The translations under genes and the position numbers were made by a program. A model generated the notes under the pieces. It was not told the DNA's origin, searched no databases, and was given only the letters and a program-made list of their open reading frames with translations. 64,000 nucleotides of DNA. Origin: Rhodamnia argentea. Taxonomy: Eukaryota > Streptophyta > Magnoliopsida > Myrtales > Myrtaceae. How positions within the stretch are numbered: position 1 is the first letter of the stretch; each line of letters begins with the position of its first letter. Location of the stretch: the NCBI RefSeq assembly GCF_020921035.1, contig NC_063151.1, forward strand, positions 30,882,934-30,946,933, written 5' to 3'. Shown here piece by piece: positions 12,201 through 22,284 of the stretch.

Positions 12201-13200
12201 ACAATTTGATTGGTACCTTCCGAGCCATAAATGCTCAAAATCGCAAAAGGTAAAGGTGCTTAGCTGGAATCTCATTTTAAATGCTATTTTGGTTCAATTG
12301 GTCGAGGTCATTACGGTCACACCTAGCGACATCAAAGTCGTGTAGAAGGAAACGTGCCCAGCTCGTTCATTATCTCCTTTTGACTGCATAAACTGTTTCA
12401 GAACGAAATTCCACAACCAGCAGAAACCCTTCGAATCCAAAAATGCGACAATTGCCGGAAAAGGAACATATCAAACCTTAGGCTGTACTAAAAGAATCGG
12501 GGCTTTGGACACTCGATCGAGAAGGGCAAAAGGGAGTCGAGATTTGAATATCGTAACAAATTCATCTCTGCGACTCATCATCCCAATTTACATCTCACGG
12601 CTTCCATAGACCCTCCAAATTCAATACCTTCGTCATTCATAAAGGGCGTTATCTCTCTGCTGGGAGTAGCGTCGTTTTTCAAATGTGCTTCGTCAACAGG
12701 CCCGGGCCTTTGACCCCCCACAAAAAAAAGGGGGGGCCCGGTTTATCTGTGGTGTAATGGCATCCCATCCTCTGCTCTTATCATTAAGACTTTGTTCACA
12801 AAGCTTTCAATTGGGATTTGCTAACCTCACATCTCTACAGCTACTCAAACTGGAGAGTGATAGCTATGAATCTACTACTCACTCCAGTACGGAAGGTTAC
12901 TCTTTTCCCAGGCAAGGAGGAGTAACCAAAAAGACATTCACCAGACTCATCAGGTAAGAGGACACACGGAGTCCCAAACAATCGCAGCCACCACAACTTT
13001 TAGGTAAGCGATCTCGGAACATCAACTGAAGTCTCAAGCCAATACAATAAGGTTCCAACAGATCAAATGCCACGACAAAAGAGACCTTCAAAGGTACTGG
13101 ACTCCAACGACCTGAGATAAACGCAAAGCAAACCAAGAGGCTCGCGACAGGGAAGATGAACAAGCCCTCCGTCACTGCCTCTCCCTCTTATTATAAACCA
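9300..13200. other. Gene-poor interval between membrane-protein gene and eIF5
   Basis: Apart from the possible LTR-like segment near 9.9-10.3 kb, I see no coherent gene. A short exon-like frame at about 11540-11695 is flanked by possible splice sites, but no partner exons or family were recognised. A poly-C/poly-A/poly-G hairpin lies near 12701-12742. The right end presumably contains eIF5 3' UTR sequence. Confidence 0.4.
9880..10275 (+). mobile_element. Possible solo-LTR-like fragment with TATA box
   Basis: The block has a TATATAAA at 10086-10093. A leader-like AC-rich sequence follows, 'cacgagaaagaatacaaaat', and it sits in otherwise empty DNA. This promoter-plus-leader layout resembles the U3/R part of a plant LTR retrotransposon. 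An 'acatatgcat' string occurs twice just beyond it (near 10247 and 10263). I could not find a TG...CA pair with a target duplication, so it may instead be a promoter of a non-coding transcript. Confidence 0.3.
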
Positions 13201-13315
13201 AGAGAGACATGATTACACCACTGCTAAAAAGCCAAACACAGAATATCACAAGCATCAGTCAACACTATCTTTCATGCTACCAGCAGCAGCTGAAGCGTGC
13301 GCGCAGGCTTCACCA

Positions 13316-14665
13316 TCACTCTTCTTCGGACTCGGACTCAGCATTCTGAAGCCACTCGATGAAAGGTTTCACATTCTTCCAAATTGAAGAAGCTTTGTTC
13401 CCACCAGCCAGACCCTTCTGATACCATTCCATTATGAACTCCTCCTCAAGCACATCACCATCATACAGGAACTTCAGAACCAGCGCTACCTCTTTCGTGA
13501 CCTCCTGACCTGCCTGTCCACAGAAAGACTCGATAGCCTGCAGCAGAACCATCTGTGATCCATCCTCCTCAGCGGCAGCTGCCAGATAACTCTTCTTTTT
13601 GGTCACTTCCTTTGCAAACCCCTTCTCAACACCATTAAAGAGAGCCAGGAATAAAGCATCCATGATCTCTTTCGGGGTCCCGGAGAGGGATTTCAAAAAT
13701 GATTTCAGCTTGCTAGATGAGGGGCCCTTTCTCAGGAATTCCTTAATCTCATCAACAAGACTATCCTCAGTCTCAGCCATTACAGTGCCATTGCCATGCG
13801 CTTTGGTTTCTGATTTTGCAGCTTCTTCGGGCGGCTTCTTTGTCGACTTTGATTTCTCCTCATTGGTGGAGAGCATGACCATGTCCGCAGTAGCAGAACT
13901 CAGCTGCTCCTGGATGCGCTGCCGGGCTGCCTCTAATGATGTGTCAGTTTGCCACTGCACGTCGTCGTCGTCGTCGTCGTCAGCAGCAGCATGATGATCA
14001 TTCTCATCGGCCTGGCTGCCTGGTGGAGAGTGCTCCTCATCAGACAGGTTTTTCTTCTTAGTTGATGCACCTTTTGAAGCATCCTTGGAAGTTGCAGAAG
14101 CCTTTTTCTTTGCCACCTCCTTTTTCAATTTCTTCTGCTCCTCATCTGCTGCCTCCCCCTCTTTGAGCCTCTCTTTCTCAGCCCTCCTCATAGCCTTCTT
14201 GTCTTTTGATGACTTCTTCTGCTCAGGCGGATTTTTCAGTATAAATGTGGTCAGCTTGTCCCTCATATCAACATCTGACAAAAACCCACATGCAGCACAT
14301 TTCAGTGTGATCATCTGGGTCTTTGTAATTATAATCTCAGTTTCAGGATTCCCACAACCATAGCACTGAACATACTTCTTAATAAAGTTCTCCAGTAAGC
14401 CGGCGAGCTTGGGAGTATCATGGGCTCCATTAACAAGTGAAATTCCAGTCTTCTCATCAAATTTTGATTGAGCACCAAGCTCGCAACCAAAATACTTTGT
14501 GGTGTAAGAAGCAGGTCTGCCCAGTGCCTTTGCAATCTCAACCATGTTGACCACATTTGTCTTGATGCCATTGCCTCTACCCTCTATCTTTGTTATCATT
14601 TTTGGCATCTTATACCTGTAAAAGGCATCATCACGGTTGGAAGCACCAATATTTTGGAGGGCCAT
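13316..14665 (-). CDS. eIF5: Eukaryotic translation initiation factor 5 (eIF5)
   Basis: A single uninterrupted coding exon of 449 aa starts at ATG 14665 (MALQNIGASN) and ends in an acidic ESESEEE tail. eIF5 is the GTPase-activating protein for eIF2 in the 43S complex and helps choose the start codon. Seen: the N-terminal FYRYKMP motif, with Arg17 matching the arginine finger of the family. Then GRGNGIKTN, and a C4 zinc-binding site with Cys101/104 and Cys123/126. A charged Lys/Glu-rich linker contains an aspartate run (about residues 230-240). The C-terminal W2 (HEAT-like) domain has the acidic/aromatic FIMEWYQKGLAG and FIEWLQNAESESEEE segments that contact eIF2-beta and eIF3 in known homologues. 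Length and domain order are normal. Plant eIF5 genes often have an intronless coding region. Confidence 0.97.
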   Translation of the reverse strand: MALQNIGASNRDDAFYRYKMPKMITKIEGRGNGIKTNVVNMVEIAKALGRPASYTTKYFGCELGAQSKFDEKTGISLVNGAHDTPKLAGLLENFIKKYVQCYGCGNPETEIIITKTQMITLKCAACGFLSDVDMRDKLTTFILKNPPEQKKSSKDKKAMRRAEKERLKEGEAADEEQKKLKKEVAKKKASATSKDASKGASTKKKNLSDEEHSPPGSQADENDHHAAADDDDDDDVQWQTDTSLEAARQRIQEQLSSATADMVMLSTNEEKSKSTKKPPEEAAKSETKAHGNGTVMAETEDSLVDEIKEFLRKGPSSSKLKSFLKSLSGTPKEIMDALFLALFNGVEKGFAKEVTKKKSYLAAAAEEDGSQMVLLQAIESFCGQAGQEVTKEVALVLKFLYDGDVLEEEFIMEWYQKGLAGGNKASSIWKNVKPFIEWLQNAESESEEE

Positions 14666-14693
14666 CTTGTCGCAGCAGCGCAAAGTCACGAAT

Positions 14694-16456
14694 CTATATC
14701 AGAAGGAACAAAAGGTAACGGCAGCTTTATCTGTAATGGCAAAATTCTCTTCAGATGTAAGAGGTCGCATACACCCACAACCTAGAAAGTCACTCCTGCA
14801 GCTCTCAATGGCTCCAAGATGCATGCATCCAACAATTTCAGATCGATGTATGTTCTTTTTTCTAGACGTAGGACAGTACTCCCCAAGTAATCCAAGTGAT
14901 GACAGAAAAAGTGAGGCCGGTTCAGACATAAAAGAAGCTTCGAACTGAGGACCCTCCACTTTGACAGGCCAAGCGTCGCAGATTGACTGCACCAACTTCA
15001 TGCAGGTAAACAAGACAAAAATTTAGGAGATCACCAATTTATCAATGACAGAACTCATCAAAAGTAAATAAAGCACAGATATGAACATGCAACAAAGTAT
15101 CTGAAATTCTTTCGACGAGACTGTAATTGTTGAGTCAAATACAGCAGAAGCAGTTTCAAGACAACAATAAAATACAGCAAAGACAGTTGAAACAACATTA
15201 AACATCCTAGATGTTTGATAGACGGTGATTCCACCAGCTCAAACCACCAGCTCAAGCCAAGTCATAAAACCAGCAAGCAGTTTTTTTCTTCTCTTTGGCC
15301 GTAAACCAACAAGCAGTTGACATAGGTCCACAACAAGTACTACTTTTCACACACTTCAACACCCCACATCAACCATAGTTCGGGCACAGCATCTCACACC
15401 CAGCCAGTAACAACATTCTTCATTAATTTCATATCAAAGAAAAGTGATGGGTCTATATCTATGTAAAATTAATATCACCATTCCACAAATGCATTTCTTC
15501 ATGCCAGAAGTTTCTCTATCATTCAAATTTCACTTTCCATGATTGCAAACAAACGAAAGGCCTCCGCAAATCAAATATAACATAACGGATGCTCTCGTAT
15601 ATCTTTCAATATTTGCAGAACATGAAGTTCTATTTATCAATGACCGATATTTGTGACTCTTAACTGATTCGGAGTTCCACAAATGGCAAGCTTTTGCAGA
15701 TAATGCAAACAACTTGGTGTAATGAAAAATACTATGCCCTTAATAACTCGAATCTTTCCTGCAAAAGCCATGTCAGTGTTCTTAAAATGTGGTGAGATGC
15801 AAGGTGTCTCTTAAACAATAACATGAGAGTGTTTGCGAGATTAAATCGCATATGTGAATTCACTCATTAAAACAAAAGCTAGACACATTCCTTGGATATC
15901 CAAATATCTAAGCAATCACGGAAATCAAAACAAACGTAGATTAAGACAGTGCAGAATATAAGACCTGCAACAGATTCAAATACATATAGACAACAAAATC
16001 AACAAGCCATATCAGCCCAAGGCACACACGATCCACCTAATCCCAAACAGCAAGGCTTAGCTCCGTCTAAGAACGAACAAGACCAAAATCAATCAGAAAA
16101 GAACCATCTCTCAAATACTAGAAACAAACAAAAATCCACACCATTAGCCGATCATCATACACAACAAATCCGGCTAAAATCAAATCAGTTTCCCGATCGT
16201 CAACAATCAATCGAGGTTCGACCAAACCGCAACCGGAAACAGCATCGCACATCCAAAACCGCCAAGAAACCTCTCGATTCCCAAGGATAAATGCCAGATC
16301 TAACAAGAAACAGATAAATCGCGCTCCGACGAGCTGAACCAACCATCCCAATCGCGAAAGGGACAATAGCGGCACAATCAAATCCAACGATCGGTCGATC
16401 AACGATCGCTACACCAGAATCAGCAATCGTATAAGAGGAGAAACCGAGCACGATAC
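14694..16456 (-). other. Intron in the eIF5 5' leader
   Basis: Read on the minus strand, a good donor (TAAG|GTATCG) lies at 16457/16456. A good acceptor (TTCCTTCTGATATAG|ATTCG) lies at 14694/14693, 28 bases before the ATG. Splicing would remove about 1.76 kb and leave a leader of roughly 115-120 bases with no upstream ATG. Long first introns in plant housekeeping leaders often raise expression. Several introns instead of one cannot be excluded without transcripts. Confidence 0.65.
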
Positions 16457-16573
16457 CTTATTTGTCAATGGAGAGAATTCGTCGTCGACCACTTCTTGTT
16501 TCTGTGCTTCGCGTCAGGCAGGTGTGGCTGGGTTGTGAATTTCGAGGCTCCGCAGAAAGAGCATGAGGCCGAA

Positions 16574-16581
16574 TTTATATA
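16574..16581 (-). promoter_or_regulatory. TATA box of eIF5
   Basis: TATATAAA reads on the minus strand, about 120 bases upstream of the leader donor site at 16457. The predicted start of transcription is about 30 bases downstream, near 16545. A G/C-rich leader and the intron donor follow, which fits a core promoter for eIF5. Confidence 0.6.
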
Positions 16582-17634
16582 GGAGGCGCGAGAGTCATTA
16601 GGGCAAACTCATCCTCCCCACGAATAAAATAGAAAATAAATAAATAAATATAATCCGACCGACTTCCTAATTCCTAATTCCATTTAGGAAACGAGTATCT
16701 GCCATTTAGGATGGATAAATTTACGATTATGCCCCTACTGGATCTATATCCTTCGTTTCTGTTCGGGGGCTTTCTTGGCATTTCGTTCCGTTGTAGATAT
16801 GGTTCGAGCTGGTCCACGAAAATCATGATGAGTTAGAAAGGTCTAATATTCTCCTGTGAAGGGTTCGTTGCCTAACATTTTTTCGACAAATTAATCAATA
16901 CATATCGTAATTTCTTTTTTTTATCAGTATTATAATCCATACCCAACTCGGATATTAATCATTCTAATTTCTTTTTTTTTTTTCACTTGACCAACCATTA
17001 ACGGCGACTTTAATTTCATTATCTAGGCAAAAGAAGTTCTTTTCGATGCAACAAATCCAAAGACGGTACTGGAAAAATAGTTGATAAATTTAATTAGAAG
17101 GCGATTCCAATTACTTTTAGTAAATAGTTACGTAGCAAATGATGTTTTAAAAAACAAAAAAAAAGGCTATGGTAGAATCCACAATTACGTTACGTAGAAA
17201 TCCAACGTCGTCACTGATCATATTTTCATCTTTAATTGCGCCTGTAATCGTTTTGGGTTGGGCTCTCCGGAACCTACCAATCAACAAGGGGGGCATCAAG
17301 TTGAAATATCTCGGTGCCATGTAATTTCCTAATTATTACTTGCTGGTATGGCGAAGGGACGGAGATATTCAGAGGAAAGTGGCCAAAAGCATACGCTGAG
17401 GAAATGGGATCTAGAAGCCTCCAGCTATCTATCTTTGATTGAACAGGGCAAGGCATTGGCATTATTGGAAGAGAAACAACACCTTGTAAAAAGAAATACC
17501 AAACGATTACATCTTTAATTTTCGCCCCTCGACTTTAGTTGGTCCACGCCGCGCTAGCTCGTTTCAGATCAGCAACGCAGATTACACATGCACGTAATTG
17601 TCTCATTCTGCATGTATTTTTACATGTATATTAA

Positions 17635-18275
17635 GGTTTGCATTTGATTTATATTTCTCGAGGGACTTTGGGCCTTGAAAGCCCTTTGAGAAAACCTTGA
17701 GATGTTTGGCAAATCTTTTCAATGAGCATTTGACAAATACAAGTCTTGAGAAGGCTGAAAGCTCGGCTGAGCATTGAGCTTTCAGCATTTTCCAGAATAT
17801 TGAAGGCCCCATTAATGAAAAATAGTGAGCTGCCTATTTTGCTCTCAAAACCTTACTCAAAATTCAAAATTTCCCCCCTTTTAAAAAGTGAAACCCTAGA
17901 TCTATTGTTCAACTTCCTTCTTGAGCGAGGTCGGCGAGGACAAATTTGGCTAGCGAAAGGCGGCGTCGCACGACCCAAGCAACCGTCACTGGAGGGTGCC
18001 TTGATCCCATGTGACCTCGATCAACGGCAGCCAGCTACCCGAGCCCTTCGCCGGTCTACAAAGGCTTTTGATTTTTTGCAATAAAAAAAAAAAGAAATAT
18101 CCAGCCAAATCCCTTTGTAAATTTTTTTTTTCCAAACAATACTTGATCCAAAAGTTGCATTTTGAAGGAGTTTTTGCCGAAAGTCATTTGCATTTCCCCA
18201 AAGCCACTTACTTAGGATAAAGATATTTACATTTGTACATAACTCATTTTCAAAGTAGAACCAAACGCAAATTAA
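17635..18275. repeat. Possible MITE with weak terminal inverted repeats
   Basis: The left edge 'ttaaggtttgcatttgattt' resembles the reverse complement of the right edge ('ttaatttgcgtttggttcta'). The next 60-70 bases also partly mirror each other ('gactttggg..ttgaaag' against 'ggctttgggga.atgcaaatgactttcggc'). This suggests a non-autonomous DNA transposon with a TTA-type end. The open frames inside do not look like genes. The edges are approximate. Confidence 0.4.
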
Positions 18276-19324
18276 CGTTAACGGAATGACGTGAATAGTC
18301 TTGAAATACCTTATTATCTCCCGTGTTTTGGCAAAAAATTGGAAGTTTATCATTCACATTAAGTAGATTTAAAAGTGGGGAAGAAAATTACCCTTGAATA
18401 ATTAACTTTAAAAGTCACGTGGAGAAAAGGAAAAACCGAAAAAGTAGTATGTGGTCTGTTCCATTCTCTCTTTCCTCTCCTTTCTCTACCAGGCGACAGG
18501 GGAGTCCGGCCCAGATGGTCCCATGACGCGGCCTTTTTGCAGGTTAGATGACCTCATCTTGCTCTCCTCTAGCGCACAGGGCCGCGATGATTAAGGCCCA
18601 ATTTCCGATTTTTTTTTATTTTCTTCTTCTTCCATAGAAAAGTTATAAAATTATTTAATGACTAAGTACTTTGGTAATTTCCCCCAAAGTCGAGATGTAA
18701 AATCTTCTTTTTAATAGTCTACATACGACCGGCTCTAAACCAGTTCAATTTTGGACCCAAACTGATTGGTCGGTCCCAAAATTGAATCAATGGTTCTAGG
18801 ATAAGAACCAGGAAACAAACTAGTAAATACAGGTTCCAAGAAGTCAGAACCAAGAGCTAGCTTGGATCTTCTGGGAATCGGCGTGAAATCAGACCAACCC
18901 GGCTGGCTCAAGGTGGTTTCCCACTTAAGTAAGACCCGATGCATAGTCATACTAATTGAATTGGAGATCTATTCTCGGATATTAACTCTTGAGCTCTTTC
19001 TTAGATTGTTAGGCTCGAACGGAGTCGAACCAAGTTGTTAGGAATTCAAGTTTGGACATTCTATAAACCCAAATCCCCTTTAGTAACATGTGAACAAACC
19101 GCAGTCCGAGAAACTCACAAGTCACCAGTAAGAATGCTCACACGTACATTGTGAATGTGGTCGACCCACATATTCACTACCACACCAATCGTTCGATTGG
19201 CAGCTCGCTTGCCTTGTGCGTCGAATAAGCCTCGTGCAAAATCACACTCGTGCTCAATGAAACTCATCGCGCAAGAGCAATCCCGTGTTAGCAATCGCCA
19301 ATGACTATAGTTCATATGTGAGTT

Positions 19325-19850
19325 AGTCAAGTTTTAATAAACGGGTTGCCAATGGGTTTGAGTTGTAATTATAAACGTGTTTGTAAACCCATTTACAACT
19401 CATTTAACTTATAAAGGTTTAGTTAGGTCAACGCATTGACGAGATGTCATCATCTTGAACCGTTTGAATAAATTTTTTAATCTTATGATTTTATAAATTA
19501 TTTTTTATTTTATTTATTTTCTTATGAAATCTATCGAGGGTTGCCGGGTGACACCAAGCGAGGGCCGCGACCCTCGCCCTACTTAGAAGGGAAAAAAAAA
19601 GGAAAAGAAAAAAATAAATACAAAATTCATATTTTTTTGGTAGAATTATAATAATTGTCCATAATGTTTTAGCAATATATATACATAATATTTAAAATTT
19701 TATAAGAAGAAAAAATTTCTAGATTTGATTAAACATGAAGTTGTTTTAGCAATATGGAGTATGAATCCATAAATTGGCATTGTAATAAATGGGCCATACC
19801 ATTTATAATCCGACCCAAACCCGACACAATCCACCGATTCGACAAATCTA
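19325..19850. mobile_element. Degenerate relative of the intronic hAT-like MITE
   Basis: It shares the family features of the 592-bp element at 45959: 'gggttgccaatgggt' and 'aaacccatttacaactcattta' blocks, a 'gcgagggccgcgaccctcgcc' core followed by an A-rich tract, and an end reading 'cgacccaaacccgacacaatcc...cgacaaatcta'. The terminus reads TAGATTTGTCG in reverse complement, similar to the TAGACCTGGC end of the better copy. Flanking 8-mers do not match, so the ends may be eroded or moved by the adjoining duplication. Confidence 0.5.
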
Positions 19851-20400
19851 CCAAGGATGCATCGATGGATTAATCAGCAACATTGCGTCCTGGATCAATG
19901 CCTAATAGGGGTGAGTGGTTCCCGGTTCGGTCCGGTTCCCATACAAAATCGGGAATCGGACCGGTCACCTCGAGGCAGGGAACCGGACCGGACCGTAGGT
20001 CCGGTCCGGTTCTCGAGCGGTTCTAAGGGTTTCCTGTCCGCGGTTCGAAAAAGTGTATGCACACTTTGATGGAAGACGTGGTCGAGCTCAAGGTCAAGGA
20101 AACAACGGTCGGTGTACCATGCGCTCGGCAGAGTCAAAGCGTCTTCAATTGGCGGCTCAGGTTCGACAAATCTACCAAGGACGAGTCGATGGATTAATCA
20201 GCAACATTGCGTCTTGGATCAATGCCTAATAGGGGTGAGTGGTTCCCGGACGGTTCTAAGGGTTTTCGATCCGCGGTTCGGAAAAATGTATGCACACTTT
20301 GATAGAAGACGTGGTCGAGCTCAAGGTCGAGGAAACAAGGGTCGGTGTACCACAAGCTCGGCGGAGTCAAAGCATCTTCAATTGGCGGCTACGGATCGAA
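19841..20400. repeat. Tandem duplication, period 323 bp, second copy with internal gap
   Basis: 'gacaaatctaccaagga' begins at 19841 and again at 20164. After it both copies read '...cgatggattaatcagcaa', 'taggggtgagtggttcccgg', 'cggttctaagggttt', 'tatgcacactttgat' and '...gacgtggtcgagctcaagg'. The second copy lacks roughly 100 bases of alternating 'ccggaccg/cggtccgg' sequence found between 'ggttcccgg' and 'cggttctaaggg' in the first. Identity is high, so the duplication is fairly recent. Confidence 0.8.
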
Positions 20401-20638
20401 CTCTAAATGACCTAAACCTAAACAACAAATACACGTTAGGTTTGTTTTAAAAAAAAAAAAAAAGGACCGGTCCCGTCCGGTCCTGGGTCTGGAAACCGGG
20501 AACCGGACCGCCCGATTACCGGTTCCAATTTTAGGAACCGGGAACCGGACCGAATCCCCCTAAAATCGGGAACCGGACCATCGGTCCCGGTCTAGTCCGG
20601 GCGGTCCAGGTCCGGGTGATCCTTTTTGCTCACCCCTA
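19906..20638. mobile_element. hAT-like non-autonomous element with 8-bp target duplication
   Basis: The element begins TAGGGGTGAG and ends CTCACCCCTA, a perfect 10-bp terminal inverted repeat. It is flanked by ATGCCTAA at 19898-19905 and ATGCCTAA at 20639-20646. An 8-bp target duplication with such ends is the hallmark of the hAT superfamily. The same left end plus ATGCCTAA also occurs at 20222-20230 because of a local duplication, so the original insertion could instead be 20230-20638. The interior is dominated by palindromic 'ggtccgg/ccggacc' runs and has no transposase frame. Confidence 0.8.
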
Positions 20639-22154
20639 ATGCCTAAGGCTATTCTAGTTATGCATACTCGTATGCTTAATGCGGCAGAAATCACGACCTC
20701 GAGTTCGGATCGGTATCGTTGAGTCAATCACGGAGGGGACCGAAGGAGCGCGAGGTGGACCGCTAAAGTGAATTGATTTCGGAATTCCAATCAAGATGCC
20801 GAACTTTGTACCATTGGCCGTCTCATTACACGACACGTCAAAAACGGATTCTTACAAAGTTCGCATCTTTTTTTGCGCAAGTCAGTTTTCCGTAATCTGC
20901 CGAAACCATCTCCTGCGATTTCGAGATCGAGCGTGTTTGTCACGCGGTTTGAGCCGGGCTTTTCTTCTGGTCAGCGTCTCATGCGCAAGAAGACAAATGT
21001 TACCCTTTTGGAGATTATCCTAGGTCTTATTATTTTTTGTTAAGTTAATTCTGGGCTTTATGAATGTGAACAATTAAATCGAGTAATGTGTGGATTGTGA
21101 GAACTTTTCATACTGTCGATTGAACTTTAAAGCTTCCGAAAAAATATGAAATGTTATGGCAAGAGAGTGGTGGTAAAGTATTACCCGAAACCGTGAGTAA
21201 TTATCGTCTCCTCGGTACTTATTATAGTCGAATTAAAATTTGTAAAATCGAAATAATTGGGATTCGTTTGTTTCAAATTGAGTTTAAGTACAAAGTACTT
21301 ATTGGCTTCTCGTCATAATTGAAATATCGGATAAGCATATAAAAAAATTTACGAATAGGACGTAAAGATGTATATTATCATTTTGTATTGTAAAAATCTC
21401 GAAGTTTTTTAAGTTAAAAGAAAGAGGAATCAGAATGCATCGGCCGCAAAAATCCATTTAAATGAAAAATAAACGTTTACGTGCACACATGGCAACACTT
21501 ATACTCTGGAAATCGGCTTTTGTTTAAAAATTGATTTTTCTACTTTTGTTTCCGTCTGCGCTGTAAGTCGAGAGGCGGATTGGGGAAGAGAGATTGACTC
21601 GAGAGATTGGGCGTTGATTGTCTCTTTTCGATTATAACTTCCGGAGAGAAGTAATTTTTTTTTAAAAAACTTTTTCAAATGGCTTCAAACTACTTATGCA
21701 ACGCAAAAAAAAAAAAAAAAAACTCTAAAAGTAGAAATAATCAAACGAAATTCTACTTCAAAAGAGAAGTATTCGTAGAGCAGAAATTTTACTTCAAAAG
21801 TGTTGTGTTGCGCTCGGGAGTGCCAAAATTTCACCGATAATGTCAAGTGAAAAGTGGAAAGAGGGAAAAAAGCGAATATATAATTTTTTTTTCTCGGCCT
21901 TGACTCCAGGCGTGACTTGTGTGTCCAAGTCGACGGCGTGAATTTCAACCCAAAAAACAGAGAGAGAACAAAAAAAAAAAAAAAAGTCGACGACGTGAAG
22001 CGCACGCCGCAAGCGCAGGAGACCGGCACACAAATATTCCATATATTCCCCCGTAAACAATTAAAAACAAAATATTCCCATTTTCCGCTCCATTCGCCTA
22101 ACCCCGGTTTGACGGTCCTCGTCCACGCGCTTGCTGCTCCACACTCCCCGTAAA

Positions 22155-22162
22155 TATAAATA
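22155..22162 (+). promoter_or_regulatory. TATA box of the galactosyltransferase gene
   Basis: A canonical TATAAATA lies 123-130 bases upstream of the ATG at 22285. The predicted transcription start is near 22190. The leader that follows is rich in CT and TCTTCG strings, as is common in plant genes. Confidence 0.6.
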
Positions 22163-22284
22163 CTCGGAATAATAATAAACACATCGCGTCTTCGTCTTCA
22201 TCTTCGTTTTTGAACTCAAGTTCGATTGGAGTTCGTCCCTCTCCATCTCCTCCCCCCCTCCCCCTCCTTGCACGCGCGCTCGCC

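Noticed and set aside
16118..16451. Frames in the eIF5 leader intron
   Set aside because: They fall between the good donor at 16457/16456 and the acceptor at 14694; the peptides are not family-like.
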